Positions 60,967 to 64,000 of a DNA stretch of 64,000 bases are shown here, one piece after another. The position numbers and the translations under genes are program-made. The notes below the pieces were generated by a model that saw only the letters and a program-made list of their open reading frames with translations, was not told the origin of the DNA and did not search any database. Where the stretch lies: positions 1-64,000 of IMG/VR virus record IMGVR_UViG_3300037606_000137. One strand, written 5' to 3'. Source of the stretch: a virus. The first letter of the stretch is position 1; every line of letters starts with the position of its first letter.

Positions 60967-61890
60967 ATGTCAAAATTTAACATTCATGCAAAATTAACAA
61001 TAATTGAACAGGATTCAATTGATAAATATTTACAAGAATTGCGTTTAGATAAAACAACTACGCCGTTATCTCGAGCTGAACAAAATAGTTTATTTAGTCA
61101 ATACAAAATGACAGGTGACAAACTAATTAAAGATCGTTTAATTAAATCAAATTTACGATGGGTTATATCTGTTGCAAAACAATATACTTATACAAAAGTT
61201 AAATTAGCAGATTTAATTAATGAAGGAAATATTGGTATGATTGAAGCAATAGATAAATTTGATGTTTCTCGAGAAACGTCATTTATTACATTTGCGACAA
61301 ATTACATTAGATTAGCTATAACATCATATATTAATGACGTTGCTGTAGATATTCCACAACCAGCTAATCGTTTTAGAATTAATCGTTTAATTAAAAAAGC
61401 ATTATTAGATTTAAAAATATGTGGAAACAATACACCATCAGATTATCAATTAGTTGAATATTATGCATCAATTAAAAAACAATGTGATCCAATTTTAAGT
61501 GTTTCATTATTGAATGAAGTAAGAAACAATTCTAAAGATTTTGTATCAATGCATACAAGTGTATCATCTAGTAGTGAAGATTATGAATTAATTGATACAT
61601 TTAAATCTTCAAAAGAATGGAATGCAGATTTTGAAATGGAAAAAACTGAAAAAACAAATATTTTAAATGAATATTTAAAAAAACATTTAAATGAGCGTGA
61701 ATTAGAAATTATAACAATGTCATTTGGTTTAATCACACAACTGTCAATGACAAATGAAGAAATTTCATTTCGAACAGGATATACTCGTGAAAGAGTTGGA
61801 CAAATCATAAAAGAAGGTGTTAAAAAATTAAGTAAAAATAAAAACATTTTAAATGGTTTAAGTGAAACAAACTATAGCATTGTTTCTTAA
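60967..61890 (+). CDS. Sigma-70 family RNA polymerase sigma factor
   Basis: 307 residues. Region 1.2 LSRAEQNSLFSQYKMTGD; region 2 NLRWVISVAKQYTY...LINEGNIGMIEAIDKFD...SFITFATNYIRLAI; region 4 LNERELEIITMSFGL...TNEEISFRTGYTRERVGQIIKEGVKKL. Region 3 is reduced. Closest in form to the primary (RpoD-like) sigma of Bacteroidota, so it probably redirects host RNA polymerase to phage promoters. Own promoter and terminator. Confidence 0.92.
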   Translation: MSKFNIHAKLTIIEQDSIDKYLQELRLDKTTTPLSRAEQNSLFSQYKMTGDKLIKDRLIKSNLRWVISVAKQYTYTKVKLADLINEGNIGMIEAIDKFDVSRETSFITFATNYIRLAITSYINDVAVDIPQPANRFRINRLIKKALLDLKICGNNTPSDYQLVEYYASIKKQCDPILSVSLLNEVRNNSKDFVSMHTSVSSSSEDYELIDTFKSSKEWNADFEMEKTEKTNILNEYLKKHLNERELEIITMSFGLITQLSMTNEEISFRTGYTRERVGQIIKEGVKKLSKNKNILNGLSETNYSIVS

Positions 61891-61904
61891 AAAAATAAAA
61901 TAAT

Positions 61905-61935
61905 AAACCCCACACTTTTATGTGTGGGGTTTAAT
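61905..61935 (+). terminator. Terminator of the sigma gene
   Basis: AAACCCCACAC / GTGTGGGGTTT stem with a short loop and T-rich tail; the most GC-rich hairpin in the window. Confidence 0.92.
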
Positions 61936-61966
61936 TTATATAATTGTTTAGATATTAAAAAAATAT

Positions 61967-62452
61967 ATGGAGAGTAATTATACTGATTGTTTACAATATA
62001 TACCAGATTTAAAAAAATATGTTAAAAAATGTGTAGGCGGAAGTGAATGGGAAGATGTTGTACAAGATACATTGTTATATTTATTTTTAAAGTATGATAA
62101 TATTAATGTTACAAATGTTAAAGGTTTATTAATAAATACATCACTATTTTTTATAAAAAAACATTTATCATATAATAGTAAAGTAAATACGTGTGAAATT
62201 AATGATACAAATATTATTATAGATTATAATAATGCAAATATTAAAATTGGAAAATATAATTCTATTTTAATAGATGATACATTATTTAATAATATTAATA
62301 GAGTATCAAAATCTTTATTTATACCATTCCAAATGCAATTAAATGGTAAATCTATAGAAAGTATAGCTAAAGTATTAAAAATAAATGAAAACACTATTAA
62401 AACACGAATAAGACGGTGTAAGTCTGTATTAAGAGAAAATATAATATTATGA
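61967..62452 (+). CDS. ECF-like (small) sigma factor
   Basis: 161 residues. Region 2-like SEWEDVVQDTLLYLFLKYDNI...KGLLINTSLFFIKKHL and region 4 SIESIAKVLKINENTIKTRIRRCKSVL. Lacks regions 1 and 3. Candidate late or class-specific factor (functional analogue of T4 gp55). Overlaps the Thg1-like gene by 4 nt. Confidence 0.8.
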   Translation: MESNYTDCLQYIPDLKKYVKKCVGGSEWEDVVQDTLLYLFLKYDNINVTNVKGLLINTSLFFIKKHLSYNSKVNTCEINDTNIIIDYNNANIKIGKYNSILIDDTLFNNINRVSKSLFIPFQMQLNGKSIESIAKVLKINENTIKTRIRRCKSVLRENIIL

Positions 62453-63342
62453 ATAATAAATTAAAATTAGATGATCGTATGAAACAATACGAACATATTA
62501 ATAGAAACTATTTAATTCCTAACATGTATAATGTTATTCGTTTAGATGGTAAAGCTTTTCATACATATACAAAGCAATTTATTAAACCATTTGATGATGT
62601 ATTTATTAATGCAATGAATGAAACTGCAAAATATATATGTGAAACAATGCAAGGTGCAAAATTTGCTTTTGTACAAAGTGATGAAATATCTATATATTTT
62701 ACAGATACTGATAACCATGAACAACAATTATGGTTTGGTGGTAATATACAAAAAATAGTATCAGTAGCAGCATCTAAAGCAGCAGCAAAATTTAACCAAA
62801 TTATATTTTTACATAATTCAAAATCTACAATAGAAGAATTACAACAACTACAATTAGCCGAATTTGATGCTCGCGTTTTTCAATTACCAAACAAACATGA
62901 ATTATTAAATTGTTTTATTTGGAGACAAGAAGATTGTATTAGAAATAGTGTATCTACTGTAGCACAATATTTTTATTCTACAAAAGAATTACATAAAAAA
63001 ACAGTAAAAGATATGAAAACTATGCTACTTGAAAGTGGTAGAGCATGGGAAAATTATAATTCAAAATATAAAAATGGTAGATTTATTTCTAAAGAAATTT
63101 ATATAAATGATATTTTAGTTGGTGATAATGAAACAGAAATTCGGTACCAACCAGATAATGAAGGTATTTTTAAATCTAAATATGGTAGAGCATTACAATT
63201 AAACACGTCTGAAAATGATGAAATTGATTGGTGTGATATTAAAATTAAAAAAATGAGATCTTTTTGGAATATTTCTAATGCTAATATATTTTTAAACGTT
63301 AGAGAAACATTAATAAAAAAATATTTTCATAATGATAAATAA
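62449..63342 (+). CDS. Thg1-like 3'-5' RNA polymerase (tRNA 5'-end repair)
   Basis: 297 residues. Thg1 active-site residues are present: D33 in VIRLDGKAFHTYTK and D78-E79 in VQSDEISIYF. The tRNA-His-specific HINN motif of eukaryotic Thg1 is replaced by IRNSV within IWRQEDCIRNSV, as in bacterial/archaeal Thg1-like proteins, which use Watson-Crick templated 3'-5' addition to repair truncated tRNA 5' ends. Fits the tRNA array here. Overlaps the sigma gene upstream and the next gene downstream. Confidence 0.92.
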   Translation: MNNKLKLDDRMKQYEHINRNYLIPNMYNVIRLDGKAFHTYTKQFIKPFDDVFINAMNETAKYICETMQGAKFAFVQSDEISIYFTDTDNHEQQLWFGGNIQKIVSVAASKAAAKFNQIIFLHNSKSTIEELQQLQLAEFDARVFQLPNKHELLNCFIWRQEDCIRNSVSTVAQYFYSTKELHKKTVKDMKTMLLESGRAWENYNSKYKNGRFISKEIYINDILVGDNETEIRYQPDNEGIFKSKYGRALQLNTSENDEIDWCDIKIKKMRSFWNISNANIFLNVRETLIKKYFHNDK

Positions 63343-63718
63343 TACAAATAAATTTATAATTATAAATGATAATCTAATTTCAATCAGTGATATTGTATTA
63401 ATTAAACCTGCATTATATCATAATGGATATTCTGCATCATTTTCAATTATATTTAATAATAATAATATTGAATTGAATCAATATTATTATTATAATGAGT
63501 TTAGTAATAATTATGATAATTCTCCAACAGTCACTAAAAACATTATTAAAAACTCTATATTAGATTTTTTAAATGATGAAATATTAAAATTTAAATTTTT
63601 ATTAATAAATAATGACATTAATAAAAATTTAAATTATTTACAAACAAGTGATTTAAAAGAAAAATATGAAAAATGTGAAATTTATGAAAATATGATAAAT
63701 GATGTTAATAATTTATAA
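63332..63718 (+). CDS. Hypothetical protein
   Basis: 128 residues, Asn/Ile-rich alpha/beta, overlaps the Thg1-like gene by 11 nt. Weak resemblance in layout to the next partial gene (N-terminal strand pair, then FxFEYSN/YYYNEFSNNYD-type segment). Function unknown. Confidence 0.55.
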   Translation: MINNTNKFIIINDNLISISDIVLIKPALYHNGYSASFSIIFNNNNIELNQYYYYNEFSNNYDNSPTVTKNIIKNSILDFLNDEILKFKFLLINNDINKNLNYLQTSDLKEKYEKCEIYENMINDVNNL

Positions 63719-63727
63719 AATAAATAT

Positions 63728-64000
63728 ATGAAAATAATAATAGATAATGATGGTGATGCAATTTTCTTACATAAAGAAAATATTAAGAGTATTTCAAAAA
63801 TAAAAAGTAATAGTTCTTATCTTTATTTTAATGTTAATTGGATAGATGGAGCAGAGAATTCATTTATTTTTGAATATTCAAATTATGATATGGATAAAGA
63901 TATTTTATTAAATAAAATATCAAAAATACGTTTAGATATACTTAGTGATTTAAATGGTGGAATTAATCCTGAAATAATGTTTCCGGAAATTAATTTAAAA
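63728..64000 (+). CDS. Hypothetical protein, truncated by the window end
   Basis: At least 91 residues, starts MKIIIDNDGDAIFLHKENI, open to the right edge. Follows the 63332 gene by 9 nt in the same operon. No motif recognised. Confidence 0.55.
   Translation, partial: MKIIIDNDGDAIFLHKENIKSISKIKSNSSYLYFNVNWIDGAENSFIFEYSNYDMDKDILLNKISKIRLDILSDLNGGINPEIMFPEINLK

Noticed and set aside
1-64000. CRISPR array or integrase/attachment site
   Set aside because: No regularly spaced short repeats with unique spacers; the tandem repeats seen are coding 69-bp units. No recombinase gene was found.

Overview
The window is a very AT-rich piece (roughly a quarter G+C by eye) of a large T4-type contractile-tailed phage (myovirus, probably jumbo class) whose host is most likely a Bacteroidota (Flavobacteria-like) bacterium. 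The phage assignment rests on a large terminase, tail sheath, tube-like protein, T4-type RNase H, gp45-like clamp, T4-type lysozyme, an intein-split type II topoisomerase, a tRNA array and many homing endonucleases. The host inference rests on the octamer TATATTTG (fits the Bacteroidota -7 box TAnnTTTG) recurring upstream of genes on both strands, and on A-rich leaders without Shine-Dalgarno sequences.

Layout. 1-9.7 kb: homing endonucleases, RNase H-like exonuclease, lysozyme, a nucleotidyltransferase, a 2H phosphoesterase (possible anti-CBASS protein) and acidic or membrane proteins. 10-20.8 kb: virion block with structural protein, tube-like protein, a multi-S1-domain protein, the terminase encoded as two genes joined by an atypically split intein, and a 1273-residue tail sheath. 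20.8-28 kb: a homing endonuclease flanked by copies of the sheath 3' end, an HDAC-fold deacetylase, small genes and a repeat protein. 28-35.3 kb: minus-strand tRNA region with about ten recognisable tRNAs, several strongly remodelled or degenerate tRNA-like sequences and a roughly 740-nt highly structured candidate giant ncRNA. It is interrupted by a 23-residue-repeat protein, a GH16 glycosidase, a membrane protein, a GIY-YIG endonuclease and a frameshifted mini-gene. 35.3-44.7 kb: structural or internal proteins, a WGR-PARP ADP-ribosyltransferase, HNH nuclease, sliding clamp and alpha/beta hydrolase. 44.8-49.5 kb: a eukaryote-style single-chain topoisomerase II fractured by a split intein with a homing endonuclease between the halves. 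49.7-64 kb: repeat proteins, NAD+ salvage genes (NMNAT fusion plus NAMPT), tail-fibre-like protein, guanylate kinase, HAD, Nudix, two sigma factors and a Thg1-like 3'-5' polymerase.

How it may fit together (inference). The phage appears to carry its own translation and tRNA-maintenance kit (tRNAs including an initiator, Thg1-like protein, nucleotidyltransferase, RNA-repair-like HAD, S1 protein), an NAD+ economy (NAMPT and NMNAT rebuild NAD+, PARP consumes it) and its own transcription programme (two sigma factors). At least eight otherwise unrelated proteins share an N-terminal MIT-x-I-x-x-F-K...INE tag that resembles the T4 capsid-targeting/prohead-protease signal, so they may be packaged and injected. 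Mobile DNA is heavy: six homing endonucleases and two split inteins in 64 kb.
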